A DNA stretch of 64,000 nt from Nocardia flavorosea. GTDB taxonomy: Bacteria > Actinomycetota > Actinomycetes > Mycobacteriales > Mycobacteriaceae. Shown here piece by piece: positions 16,966 through 24,772 of the stretch (position 1 is the stretch's first letter; each line of letters opens with the position of its first letter). The notes beneath the pieces were generated by a model. The model was not told the DNA's origin. It saw only the letters and a program-made list of their open reading frames with translations, and ran no database searches. A program made the position numbers and the translations under genes. The stretch is from positions 62,001 to 126,000 of the forward strand of contig NZ_JADLQL010000007.1 in assembly GCF_015477805.1 (NCBI RefSeq). Reading direction: 5' to 3'.

Positions 16966-17409
16966 TCATTTCTGGTTGTCTTCCCGGGGCTGCGATTCGC
17001 AGAACCGGGTGGCGAGATCACGCAGTAGAACGGCTTCTTCGGGGGAGATGTCGAATTTCCGTTGAACTCGGCGCTGCACGTCGGCCACGCGCGGCTGCAG
17101 GCGCCGGCCCGTCTCGGTGAGGTGGATGGTGACCAGCCGCTCGTCGGCATCCGCGCGCCGTTTCTCCACGAAACCGAGCGTCTGCAACCGCCGCAGCAGC
17201 GGTGACAGCGTCCCGCTGTCCAGCCGCAGTCTTTTGCCGAGTGCCGAAACGGTGATCCCGTCCTTCTCCCACAGGGCCAGCAGGGTGACGTATTGGGTGT
17301 AGGTGAGCCCGAGCTCGCCGAGCCCGTCCCGGTAGGCATTGGACGCCACCCGGGCCGCCGAGTACAGGGCGAAGCAGACTTGCGAGTCCAGCAGCAGGTC
17401 TTCGTCCAT
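16966..17409 (-). CDS. ohrR: Organic hydroperoxide sensor OhrR (MarR family)
   Basis: OhrR represses ohr until its N-terminal cysteine is oxidised by organic peroxide. The 147-residue protein has that cysteine in the expected place (LLLDSQVCFALYSAAR, Cys 12), followed by YRDGLGELGLTYTQYVTLLALW. The winged helix is ITVSALGKRLRLDSGTLSPLLRRLQTLGFVEKRR. It is the first gene of ohrR-ohr. Two tandem palindromes 30-63 bases upstream of its start form an evident operator, so it is autoregulated. Confidence 0.93.
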   Translation of the reverse strand: MDEDLLLDSQVCFALYSAARVASNAYRDGLGELGLTYTQYVTLLALWEKDGITVSALGKRLRLDSGTLSPLLRRLQTLGFVEKRRADADERLVTIHLTETGRRLQPRVADVQRRVQRKFDISPEEAVLLRDLATRFCESQPREDNQK

Positions 17410-17438
17410 GCGGACGATCGTGCCACGCGTTTAAATTA

Positions 17439-17472
17439 TGCGCAACTCAGTTGCGTGCAACTTAGTTGCGCA
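17439..17472. promoter_or_regulatory. OhrR operator: two abutting palindromes
   Basis: GCAACTCAGTTGC (17442-17454) and GCAACTTAGTTGC (17457-17469) are near-identical 13-bp palindromes separated by two bases. The flanking TGC/GCA makes the whole 34 bases nearly symmetric. The paired layout resembles known OhrR operators. It lies just upstream of ohrR. Confidence 0.85.
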
Positions 17473-17647
17473 TGGATGCGAGCGATGCCTGCGCCCGGGC
17501 TCCCGCTTGTCTTCGCTCCGGAAATCTGGCCTCTACGCGTCTGCGTGTTGCGTTTCGACCTGTCCGAGGCCGGAGCGCCGGCAGGTTTGCGGTCAGCGAT
17601 CGTCCACCCCGTGGCCGGATTAATTGAAAACCGTTACCGTTAGTGTC

Positions 17648-18448
17648 ATGTCTGAGAACAACGGCTCCACCCGCGCCTTCGATACCGCCGCCGCCGATTT
17701 CGATCGCCTCGGCGAGTACCTGTGGCGGCCCATTGCCGCGGCCACCTTGGCGCGCACCGCGCCGGCTGCCGGGGAGCGGGTACTCGACGCCTGCTGCGGC
17801 ACCGGAGCCTCGGCGCTGCCCACTGCGGAGGCGATCGGGGCGGCGGGACGTGTTGACGCGGTCGACCTGTCGGAAGGCTTGATCGAGATCCTGCGGCAGC
17901 GAGCGGCCGGCTACTCCCAGCTGTATCCGCATATCGGTGACGTCACCGCGTGGCCGGATGGCGGCTACGACCTGGTCCAGGTGGTGCTGGGGATCTTCTT
18001 CTTCCCGGATATGACCGCTGGAACCGAATACCTGATCAGCCGGGTGCGGCCGGGCGGCCGGGCCGGATTCACGATCTGGCGGCGCGGCGCCGTGGAAACC
18101 GCTGGTAAGCATCTCGCGACGGCGGTCGCCGCGGTCACCGGCACGCCGCCACCATCGCCGCGACCGGCACATCCGGTCGACGAACTCAACCAACCGGAAC
18201 CGTTCGGCACCTGGCTCGGGGAACGCGGTCTCACCGATATCACCGTCGCCGAGCACGAACTGCGGCTCTCGATGACACCCGAGATCGCATGGCTGTTGAT
18301 CACGGGCTCCGGTTTTGCGGGCGCCTTCACCGAACTCGACGCAGCGCAGACCGCCGCCGTCCGCGACGCCTACCTGACCTCCCTCGACAACGCCGGAATC
18401 CGTGACCTCGACGCCACCACACTGATCGGTGTCGGAAGACGGCCGTAG
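17648..18448 (+). CDS. Class I SAM-dependent methyltransferase
   Basis: The 266-residue protein has the Rossmann SAM-binding sequence RVLDACCGTGASALPTAEAIG (motif I), VDAVDLSEGLIEILRQRA (the acidic ribose contact), DVTAWPDGGYDLVQVVLGIFFFPDM and LISRVRPGGRAGFTIWRRG. It resembles ubiquinone/menaquinone-type and small-molecule methyltransferases. The acceptor is unknown. Start ATG 17648 has no Shine-Dalgarno sequence, but a TTGAAAACCG-TTACCGTTAG stretch just upstream could be a promoter giving a leaderless message. It is divergent from ohrR; no functional link is evident. Confidence 0.8.
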   Translation: MSENNGSTRAFDTAAADFDRLGEYLWRPIAAATLARTAPAAGERVLDACCGTGASALPTAEAIGAAGRVDAVDLSEGLIEILRQRAAGYSQLYPHIGDVTAWPDGGYDLVQVVLGIFFFPDMTAGTEYLISRVRPGGRAGFTIWRRGAVETAGKHLATAVAAVTGTPPPSPRPAHPVDELNQPEPFGTWLGERGLTDITVAEHELRLSMTPEIAWLLITGSGFAGAFTELDAAQTAAVRDAYLTSLDNAGIRDLDATTLIGVGRRP

Positions 18449-18655
18449 CGTCGGCAGTCCTGGAACGCAAAGCGGTTTCCGGGCAGCGGAGGCATCGTGC
18501 GGTGCTCGCGGGCGATGGAGCCAAACCTCGCGACCTGCGCCGCCCCGGTTCGCCCACCTCCCCGGTACGCGTTCGCCTGCCGGTCTGCGGACAGCCGACT
18601 ACAGTCGGCGCTATCGGTGAAATCGCCGGTGCCGCAAGACGAAAGAGGGCTTATC

Positions 18656-19144
18656 ATGGCCGCTATCGGTCGTGGTGGCGTCCGCAATCCGTGGACGCAG
18701 CCGACATATGGTTACTACAACACGCAATTCGAGCAGTCGCTCACCGAGCAGGACACCGCCGGGCAGCTGACCATGATGCGGATGACGCTCAACCCCGAGT
18801 CCGCGCCGCCGCTGCATTTCCACACTCGGGAAGACGAATTCTGGACGGTGGTATCGGGCCGGGTGCGGTTCTGGCTCGGCGGCTCGACCTTGGAAAGCTG
18901 CGCGGTACAGGAAGCCGAGCCCGGCGGCTTCGTATTCGGTCCACGTAATGTCCCGCACACCTTTCAGACGATCACCGAAACCGCCGAGGTGCTGATCGGT
19001 AACACCCCGGGTGCGCTGGAGGGGTACTTCACCGGTGTCGGCGCGGCGGACGCCCGTCACGACGATGCGAACACCGATGTCCTGGGGGACTACGGGGTGT
19101 TCTTCATCGGTCCGGCACCGGTGTGGAGTGAATGGAACAGGTGA
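18656..19144 (+). CDS. Cupin-domain protein
   Basis: This 162-residue single-domain cupin has metal-binding motif 1 in APPLHFHTREDEFWTVVSGRVRFWLGG (two His and a Glu) and motif 2 in GGFVFGPRNVPHTFQTITE. The C-terminal 45 residues (EGYFTGVGAADARHDD...) extend past the barrel. Cupins of this type may be dioxygenases, isomerases or binding proteins, and the substrate cannot be inferred. It stands alone after a 207-base gap in which I see nothing, and is convergent with the DUF2332 gene. Confidence 0.78.
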   Translation: MAAIGRGGVRNPWTQPTYGYYNTQFEQSLTEQDTAGQLTMMRMTLNPESAPPLHFHTREDEFWTVVSGRVRFWLGGSTLESCAVQEAEPGGFVFGPRNVPHTFQTITETAEVLIGNTPGALEGYFTGVGAADARHDDANTDVLGDYGVFFIGPAPVWSEWNR

Positions 19145-19188
19145 TACCGGCCAACTGCCGGCGGTTCGGTGAAAGGCCGTCCGGACGT

Positions 19189-19953
19189 TCAGGTGCCGGT
19201 CAGCCAGCTCAGCATGCGGCCGCGGGACCAGCAGCGGCCGATCGCCTCGGCGCGTAGGGCGGCACCGTCGAATATCGCCAAGCCGAGGATGCTGTGACCG
19301 GACGCGTGCCGATCACCGAGCGTCGGTATGGCCGGAGCCACGCCGACGCCTTCGGCCGAAACCCAGGCGATCACGCGGCCGGCGGCCGATTCGTCCAGCC
19401 GGTGCAGAAACCGCTGGCGACGATCGCGCGGGAACCGGGACAGGGCCCAACTCGTGGTGACCACGGGCAGGGTGTCCGCGGGCACCCGGGCGATGGCATC
19501 AGGTAGCAGGTCGATGGGGTCGCCGCGCCGGAGCAGTGGAGTGATCGCGGTGGTCAACGCGATATCGGCGGCCAGCCGGGCCAGGAGATCGGGGCGATCC
19601 GGCGGGACACAATCCCGGAGCCATCCGGCCACGGCCGGATCGGTCACGTCGATCGGATCACTGTCGATGCCGATACGGGTGCGGACCTGCGGCATGGCGC
19701 GCGCCGGGGCGGGGTGGCGGCCGACGATTGCGGACGACAGCTGGACCGGAGAATGCGGGTCGCCCAGTGGTGGTCCGTTGCGGTAGGTGAGGCCGACGCG
19801 ATCGACGGTCAGATCGAAACCGGCGCCGCAGCCCACGTCGATCAGTCCGACGGCGTTCGCACTCACCCGCCGGGCCGCCTCGGCGATGGCCGGGTACAGC
19901 ACGGCGCGGGCTTGCGTCGGCGTGGGCGGGTTCCGCTGTGTGGATCGGCTCAT
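19189..19953 (-). CDS. DUF2332-family protein, N-terminally shortened
   Basis: DUF2332 proteins are uncharacterised but carry a methyltransferase-like glycine motif. Here it reads GLIDVGCGAGFDLTVDRVGLTYRNG, followed by RIGIDSDPIDVTDPAVAGWLRDCVPPDRPDLLARL, TLPVVTTSWALSRFPRDRRQRFLHRLDE and VSAEGVGVAP. At 254 residues it lacks about 80-90 residues of the usual N-terminal region, starting almost at the motif (TPTQARAVLYPAIAEAARRV). The 460 bases upstream encode nothing resembling the missing part, so this looks truncated or an unusual short form. The function of the family is unknown. Confidence 0.7.
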   Translation of the reverse strand: MSRSTQRNPPTPTQARAVLYPAIAEAARRVSANAVGLIDVGCGAGFDLTVDRVGLTYRNGPPLGDPHSPVQLSSAIVGRHPAPARAMPQVRTRIGIDSDPIDVTDPAVAGWLRDCVPPDRPDLLARLAADIALTTAITPLLRRGDPIDLLPDAIARVPADTLPVVTTSWALSRFPRDRRQRFLHRLDESAAGRVIAWVSAEGVGVAPAIPTLGDRHASGHSILGLAIFDGAALRAEAIGRCWSRGRMLSWLTGT

Positions 19954-20413
19954 GCAGGTGAATCGTATCGTTGAAACAACGATTGAGACCTGTGCCGGGA
20001 AGCTCCACAGAATCCGCGAGCAAGTCTCAAAACCGCGAATTGAGCGGTACGAAACGGCACGGTAGTCGAGCGAACACGCGGCGCAAGGTTCGCCAGTGCA
20101 GCGGCTACGCGAAGGACGTCGGCGGTTTTCTGCGCGATGGCGTGTACAGCCACCCTGGTGCGCCGGCTGCCAGTACCGCCGCCGGTGTCCCGCGGTGCGC
20201 CGGCGCCACTGAGCCGCTCGCGCTGATCGGCGACCACCCGGGCCGGGCCCCCGGTTACGGCGGGTCGCCGGATGCCGTTGTGTCGGCCGCCGATTCCCTG
20301 CGCCGTTTCGGTAGCGGTTCGGGGACGGAATGTCGAATGACGGTCCCGACCCGTGTATCCCAAGACGACGATATGTATCGCACCGTTATGCAACGGTGCG
20401 ATACATACTGGCC
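19954..20413. other. Gene-free stretch upstream of DUF2332
   Basis: Open frames of up to 148 codons exist on both strands, but their translations (Arg/Ser/Gly/Pro-rich) lack coherent structure and start signals. The stretch contains the 16-bp inverted repeat at 20372-20407. It may be debris of a lost 5' gene segment or simply long untranslated ends. Confidence 0.45.
20372..20407. repeat. Perfect 16-bp inverted repeat just 3' of the secreted-protein gene
   Basis: TATGTATCGCACCGTT (20372-20387) pairs exactly with AACGGTGCGATACATA (20392-20407) across a 4-base loop. It starts 7 bases after the stop of the minus-strand gene ending at 20414, the usual place for a terminator hairpin. No T run follows. 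The symmetric sequence would also suit a TetR-type operator, and the distinction cannot be made here. Confidence 0.6.
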
Positions 20414-21001
20414 TTAAAAGGCGCTACCAGTGCCCGGCAGGCCCGGCAGGCCGGTCATCGGCAGGGGCAGATGCGGCAGCGGCGGCAGGTGCAGTGCGGG
20501 GATCGCCGGCAGCAGGGCCGGCGGGGGCGGCGGGATGTAGGGGTTGGGCATATTCCAGGTCTGGGGGGCACCGCCCTGGCTGTGCCCATGGCTTGCCGGC
20601 CCGTCGTGGTCGCGGTCGCCGCCGTCGCGGTAGCCGGTGTGTGAATCGTGGCTTTCGCGATCGGTGTGACCGCTGTTGAACTGGTCGTTCCAGCCGTCGT
20701 AATTCTGGCGATTGTGGTCGCGGTATCCGTAGTGCCCGTTGTCGTCCCAGCCGAAACCGTTGTCGCCGATGCCGTAGTCGCCGGGTTTGCTGTCGCCGAG
20801 CCTGTTGTCGCCGAAGTGGTGGCCGTCGTCGCTGTCGCGGCCACCCGAACTGTGGGAGTCGCGGTCGCTGATCTGTGTCGCACTGCCCGGATCCGCGAGG
20901 GCGGCGCCGGTGGTGACGGTCAGTGGAGTGAGGGCGAGGACCGCGATCGCGGCGATCCGGGCGGCGATGCGGCGGGTGCGCTGTTCGGGGTTTCGGTTCA
21001 T
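20414..21001 (-). CDS. Secreted Gly-Asp-repeat, Pro-rich protein
   Basis: The 195-residue product has a Sec signal peptide: RTRRIAARIAAIAVLALTPLTV, then GAALADPG with likely cleavage after ALA. The mature part begins with a Ser/Asp/Gly/His-rich section containing five consecutive five-residue units (FGDNR, LGDSK, PGDYG, IGDNG, FGWDD; about residues 60-85). An Asp/His/Asn-rich stretch and a Pro-rich tail (NPYIPPPPPALLPAIPALHLPPLP) follow. The composition suggests an unfolded or cation-binding cell-surface protein. I recognise no family. ATG 21001 is preferred over GTG 21016 because GAGGA lies before it. A strong hairpin follows the stop. Confidence 0.7.
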   Translation of the reverse strand: MNRNPEQRTRRIAARIAAIAVLALTPLTVTTGAALADPGSATQISDRDSHSSGGRDSDDGHHFGDNRLGDSKPGDYGIGDNGFGWDDNGHYGYRDHNRQNYDGWNDQFNSGHTDRESHDSHTGYRDGGDRDHDGPASHGHSQGGAPQTWNMPNPYIPPPPPALLPAIPALHLPPLPHLPLPMTGLPGLPGTGSAF

Positions 21002-21088
21002 CGGTGGGGTCCTCACTCGTCGCGCGCCCTGCGTGCCGGTTGGTTCGTGACGTCATCGGGAGCGGTTGTCGATACATTGACTACCGTA

Positions 21089-21102
21089 CCGCTATATAGC
21101 GG
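21089..21102. promoter_or_regulatory. 14-bp palindrome between the secreted protein and the MFS exporter
   Basis: CCGCTATATAGCGG is perfectly self-complementary, and outer GT/AC bases extend the symmetry after one mismatch. It lies 81 bases upstream of the MFS gene and 88 bases upstream of the divergent secreted-protein gene. It looks like a TetR-type operator. No regulator gene is adjacent, so the regulator would act from elsewhere. Confidence 0.5.
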
Positions 21103-21182
21103 CACATTCAATAGGTGTTTGCCGATTGGGTTCATATGGCGGTGCCGGCTGCGGTCGCGTCTACCCGCCCGGTGGGTAACCT

Positions 21183-22745
21183 GTGCCGGTGGGGACAATC
21201 GAAAGCCATACGGGCGCAACCAAACGCCCGGGTGCGGCGCTGGCCGCGGTCACCGCCGTCGTGTTCGTGACCTTCCTGGACACCACGGTCGTCAGTGTCG
21301 CGCTCGGTGCGATCCGCAGCGAACTGAAAACCGATGTGACCGCATTGCAATGGGTCGTCAACGGCTACACCCTGGTTTTCGCGTGCCTCATGCTGGCCGG
21401 TGGATCATTCGGCGACCGCTGGGGCCGCAAACGGGTCATGATCATCGGATTGGTGATCTTCTGTGCCGGTTCGGTGGTATCGGCGGTGGCAACCAGTGCG
21501 GCGGCGCTCATCGCAGGTCGCGTGATCATGGGGGTGGGTGCGGCCGCCTCGGAACCCGGAACCCTGTCGGTACTGCGGCATATCTTCCCCGGCGAGCGAG
21601 CGCGTGCCAAGGCTCTGGGGGTATGGGCGGCGGCGTCCGGGCTGGCCCTGGCGGCCGGGCCCGTACTGGGCGGTGTGCTGGTGCACGCGTACGGGTGGCG
21701 CTCGATCTTCTGGTTCAACCTGGTGATCGGGGCGGTGGCGCTGGTCGTCGCGCTGTGGTCGGTTCCGGAAAGCGCCGATCCGCGACCCGAACCGATCGAC
21801 TGGGCCGGTGCGCTGCTCGGCGCCGGATTCCTCGGGGCGATCATCTACGCGGCGACCAGCGGTGAAGAAGTGGGTTACACCGCCCCCTCGGTGATCACCT
21901 TGTTCGTCGTGGGTGCGATAGCGCTGCTCGCGTTCGTCGCGGTCGAGCGCCGGGCCCGCGCGCCCATGCTGGACTTCCGGTACCTGCGCCTGCCGACGGT
22001 GCGCAGCGCGCTGGTGGTGGCCTTTGCCGTCTACTTCGGTGTCTTCTCGATCTTTTTCTTCACGGCGCTGTACCTGCAAGTGATGCAATCGTATTCGGGC
22101 GCGCGTACCGCGACCGTGTTCGCCCCGATGGCCGCCGCCATCATCGCCGGGTCATTGGCCGCGGGCTACTGGGTGGCGCGGCACGGGCCACGGATCCCCA
22201 TGCTGGCGGGTTGCGTGATCGGCGCCGGCGGAATCCTGCTGACCCGTCTCGCCCTGGCCGGGCCCGTGCAGGACCTGCCGCTCTCGGGTGCGATGGCGGT
22301 GGCGGGCGCGGGATTCGGGATCGCGGTGGTGCCGTTGACCTCGGCCGTGATGTCGGCGGTACCGCCCGAGCATTCGGGTATGGCCGCCGCGGTGACCAAT
22401 ACGATGCGCCAGGTCGGTTCGGCGTTCGGTGTGGCAGTGCTCGGTGTCCTGGTGAATTCGCTGCTCACCGCGGATCTGCAGCGCCGGATGACAGAGCTGG
22501 GGCTACCGCCGGAACTGCAACCGGGAGCCGTGGAGGCCGTCGAGCGCGGTGGTATTCCCGAGGGGATGGATATCACCCCGTATTTCCCCTACCTGGGCAA
22601 GTTGAACGAGGTGATCGAAACCGGGAAGGTGGCGTTCCATCACGGCCTGGACGTCGCGCTGCTGGTATCGGCGATCATGATCCTCGCCGCGGCGGTGTTC
22701 ACCGCGCTGGATCCGGCAAGCCGCCGGCCCGCTCGCAGCGAGTAG
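21183..22745 (+). CDS. MFS multidrug exporter (DHA2/EmrB-QacA type, 14 helices)
   Basis: The 520-residue membrane protein has the DHA2 signature near helix 1 (VVFVTFLDTTVVSVALGAIRSEL). It also has the loop motif GGSFGDRWGRKRVMIIGLVIF between helices 2 and 3, and the antiporter motif C-like GLALAAGPVLGGVLVHAYGWRSIFWFNL. Length and hydrophobic profile fit 14 helices. It probably exports drugs or toxic metabolites using proton antiport. GTG 21183 is used, though GTG 21189 is equally possible. A palindrome 81 bases upstream suggests control by an unlinked TetR protein. Confidence 0.85.
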   Translation: MPVGTIESHTGATKRPGAALAAVTAVVFVTFLDTTVVSVALGAIRSELKTDVTALQWVVNGYTLVFACLMLAGGSFGDRWGRKRVMIIGLVIFCAGSVVSAVATSAAALIAGRVIMGVGAAASEPGTLSVLRHIFPGERARAKALGVWAAASGLALAAGPVLGGVLVHAYGWRSIFWFNLVIGAVALVVALWSVPESADPRPEPIDWAGALLGAGFLGAIIYAATSGEEVGYTAPSVITLFVVGAIALLAFVAVERRARAPMLDFRYLRLPTVRSALVVAFAVYFGVFSIFFFTALYLQVMQSYSGARTATVFAPMAAAIIAGSLAAGYWVARHGPRIPMLAGCVIGAGGILLTRLALAGPVQDLPLSGAMAVAGAGFGIAVVPLTSAVMSAVPPEHSGMAAAVTNTMRQVGSAFGVAVLGVLVNSLLTADLQRRMTELGLPPELQPGAVEAVERGGIPEGMDITPYFPYLGKLNEVIETGKVAFHHGLDVALLVSAIMILAAAVFTALDPASRRPARSE

Positions 22746-22795
22746 GCATCCGGACCGGACGCGATCGCATCGGCTCGGCCCCGCACGCGCAGTAC

Positions 22796-23137
22796 TCACC
22801 AATCGCGAGTGGCGATCAACTCCTCGGCGTCCGCATCGTGGAAACCGTAAGCGCCGGCCACGAACCGGAAATCCTCGCCGATCGCCTCCCGGGCGACCGT
22901 CTCGATTTCACTGCCCGCTTCCTCGAATTCGGCCGCCAGCTCGTTGAATTCCTCGGTGGCCGCATGCGTCAGGACATATAGCGCAGCCGGGCCGGTAGGC
23001 TGTTCGGCTTCGATGCGTCCGCACAATCGCTCCAGGATCGCCTTACCGCGGTCCACGACGTGGTCGGGAAAATAGCCGTCTTTGTAGAGCTGGTCGAGAA
23101 ATGGGTGGGCGAGCACTTGCGGGTTGGCGATCTGCAT
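22796..23137 (-). CDS. DUF5713-type small soluble protein
   Basis: The 113-residue acidic protein reads MQIANPQVLAHPFLDQLYKD, then GYFPDHVVDRGKAILERLC, EAEQPTGPAALYVLTHAATEEFNELAAEFEEAGSEIE and FRFVAGAYGFHDADAEELI. I associate this with the DUF5713 family, which has no known function; the assignment is from memory of the pattern. It has no signal or membrane segment. It lies convergent with the MFS gene, 50 bases away, and upstream of the phnF gene on the same strand. Confidence 0.65.
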   Translation of the reverse strand: MQIANPQVLAHPFLDQLYKDGYFPDHVVDRGKAILERLCGRIEAEQPTGPAALYVLTHAATEEFNELAAEFEEAGSEIETVAREAIGEDFRFVAGAYGFHDADAEELIATRDW

Positions 23138-23239
23138 CTGGACCTTCGATCTCGTCGTGCTCAGGCGGGACGTTCTCCGCTCCGGACGCGATCAAACTAG
23201 AGCCGCACACCGACAAGTACGTCGAACTGGTGCGCTCGG

Positions 23240-23953
23240 CTAGGGGGTCTGGATGGCGGTGAAGGTCATGCGGTCGCCGCGGTAGAGGGAGCGGCGGTGT
23301 TCGATGGGGGTCCCGTCGGGGTCGTAGGAGACGCGTTTGAGCAGGAACATCGGGGTGCGGGTATCGACGGTGAGCAGGGCGGCTTCGCGGGCGTCGGGCA
23401 GGGTTGTTTCGATACTGTCCACTGCCTTGGCGAAAGCAATCCCGCGACTCGCGATTTCGGCGTACAACGAACGGGTGTAGTCGAAGGTGTCGATCAGTCC
23501 GGGGTAGCGGTAGGCGGGAAGGCGAGTGGTTTCCAGGCCGAGGCGCACACCGTCGGTGGTGAGTACGCGCTCGAGCTGGACCACCGGATCGCCGGGTTCG
23601 ATGGCGAGTTGGCCGGCGAGTTCGGTATCGGCGGTGAGCCGGGACCAGCCGACGAGAATGCGGGTGGCGGTGCGGCCTTCGGCGCGGGCGGCTTCGGTGT
23701 AGGAGCCGAGTGCCAGGGGGAGAACGAGTTTCGGGCCGGCCACCAGGGTCGTCTTACCCTGGCGTTCGATCCGTCCGGCGACCAGTAGTTCACGCAGTGC
23801 CTGGCGCACCGTTTCCCGGGCCACGTCGAAGCGCACCGCGAGATCGCGTTCGGAGGGGACGGCGGCGCCGATTTCCAGCCCGTCGAGCAGTTCTTCGATG
23901 CTCGCGCGCACGATCTGGTGTTTGAGAACCCGGGGTTCGACGGTCGACGTCAC
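23240..23953 (-). CDS. phnF: GntR/UTRA-family repressor PhnF of the phosphonate cluster
   Basis: This 237-residue HutC-type GntR regulator has an N-terminal winged helix (KHQIVRASIEELLDGLEIGAAVPSERDLAVRFDVARETVRQALRELLVAGRIERQGKTTLV). A UTRA ligand-binding domain follows (WSRLTADTELAGQLAIEPGDPVVQLERVLTTDGVRLGLETTRLP...RVSYDPDGTPIEHRRSLYRGDR). It is divergent from the phosphonate genes across 99 bases that hold two copies of GCTGGTCTATACCAGC. That core matches the PhnF site TGGTATAGACCA that I recall from Mycobacterium smegmatis phnDCE. This makes it the repressor of the cluster and of itself, with good confidence. Confidence 0.88.
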   Translation of the reverse strand: MTSTVEPRVLKHQIVRASIEELLDGLEIGAAVPSERDLAVRFDVARETVRQALRELLVAGRIERQGKTTLVAGPKLVLPLALGSYTEAARAEGRTATRILVGWSRLTADTELAGQLAIEPGDPVVQLERVLTTDGVRLGLETTRLPAYRYPGLIDTFDYTRSLYAEIASRGIAFAKAVDSIETTLPDAREAALLTVDTRTPMFLLKRVSYDPDGTPIEHRRSLYRGDRMTFTAIQTP

Positions 23954-23972
23954 GGTCCAACCCTACCGCGGC

Positions 23973-23988
23973 GCTGGTCTATACCAGC
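23973..23988. promoter_or_regulatory. PhnF operator, copy 1
   Basis: GCTGGTCTATACCAGC is an inverted repeat with arms GCTGGT/ACCAGC around CTAT. It lies 19 bases upstream of phnF. An identical copy lies 47 bases away, so two dimers could bind and close both divergent promoters. Confidence 0.85.
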
Positions 23989-24019
23989 TGTTAACCCAAG
24001 GTTCGCTCAACGGCAGTCC

Positions 24020-24035
24020 GCTGGTCTATACCAGC
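24020..24035. promoter_or_regulatory. PhnF operator, copy 2
   Basis: The second identical GCTGGTCTATACCAGC lies 17 bases before the GTG start of the phosphonatase-like hydrolase gene. A repressor here would block transcription of the catabolic operon. Confidence 0.85.
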
Positions 24036-24052
24036 ATGGCATTCTCGGACCC

Positions 24053-24739
24053 GTGCAAGACAATTGCGATATCGCCCTGGCAGTACTGGATATGGCCGGA
24101 ACCACGGTCGCCGACGACGGCGCCGTGATCGCGGCCTTCGACGACGCAGCCACGGCAGTGGGTCTGCCGGCGACCGGACCCGAGCGGGACAAAGCGCGCC
24201 GCTACGTGCTCGACACGATGGGGCAGTCGAAAATCGTGGTCTTTCGCGCGCTTTTCGGATCCGAACACAAAGCCGCCGAAGCCAACGCGGCCTTCGAAAC
24301 CGCTTACGAACGGTACGTCGACGAGGGCGCGATCAGGCCCATCGCGGGGGCCGGGGAGGCCATCGCGAAACTTCGCGCGGGCGGTATCAAGGTCGCGCTG
24401 ACCACCGGATTCAGCCGCTCCACCCAGCGGCGGATCCTCACCGCCCTCGGCTGGACCGAGGTTGCCGATCTGGTGCTGGCCCCCGCCGACGCCGGGCGCG
24501 GCCGCCCCTACCCAGACCTGGTGCTCACCGCCTTGCTGCGGGCCGAGATCGACGATGTCCGCCAGATGGCGGTCGTCGGCGATACGTCCAGCGATATCAC
24601 CTCCGGCCGCCGCGCCGGCGCCGCCATCGTGGCGGGGACACTCACGGGCGCGCACAACGCGCCGACCCTGCGCGCCGCGGGTGCCACCCACATCCTCGAC
24701 ACCGTTGCCGAACTCCCCGACCTGCTTCTACCCGTCTGA
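24053..24739 (+). CDS. Phosphonatase-like HAD hydrolase
   Basis: The 228-residue HAD-superfamily protein resembles phosphonoacetaldehyde hydrolase (PhnX). It has the nucleophile motif LAVLDMAGTTVADDG (DxxGTT), a cap domain (FRALFGSEHKAAEANAAFETAYERYVDEG), VALTTGFSRSTQRRI and a C-terminal AVVGDTSSDITSGRRAGA with the metal-binding Asp pair. It belongs to the phosphonatase-like group (TIGR03351 type), whose exact substrate is not settled. GTG 24053 starts the family-like sequence; the frame is open upstream but crosses the operator. It is the first gene of hydrolase-phnD-phnC-phnE-dehydrogenase. Confidence 0.83.
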   Translation: MQDNCDIALAVLDMAGTTVADDGAVIAAFDDAATAVGLPATGPERDKARRYVLDTMGQSKIVVFRALFGSEHKAAEANAAFETAYERYVDEGAIRPIAGAGEAIAKLRAGGIKVALTTGFSRSTQRRILTALGWTEVADLVLAPADAGRGRPYPDLVLTALLRAEIDDVRQMAVVGDTSSDITSGRRAGAAIVAGTLTGAHNAPTLRAAGATHILDTVAELPDLLLPV

Positions 24740-24772
24740 CCCCGCTCGACCCGACTCCACCGAGGACGTTCC

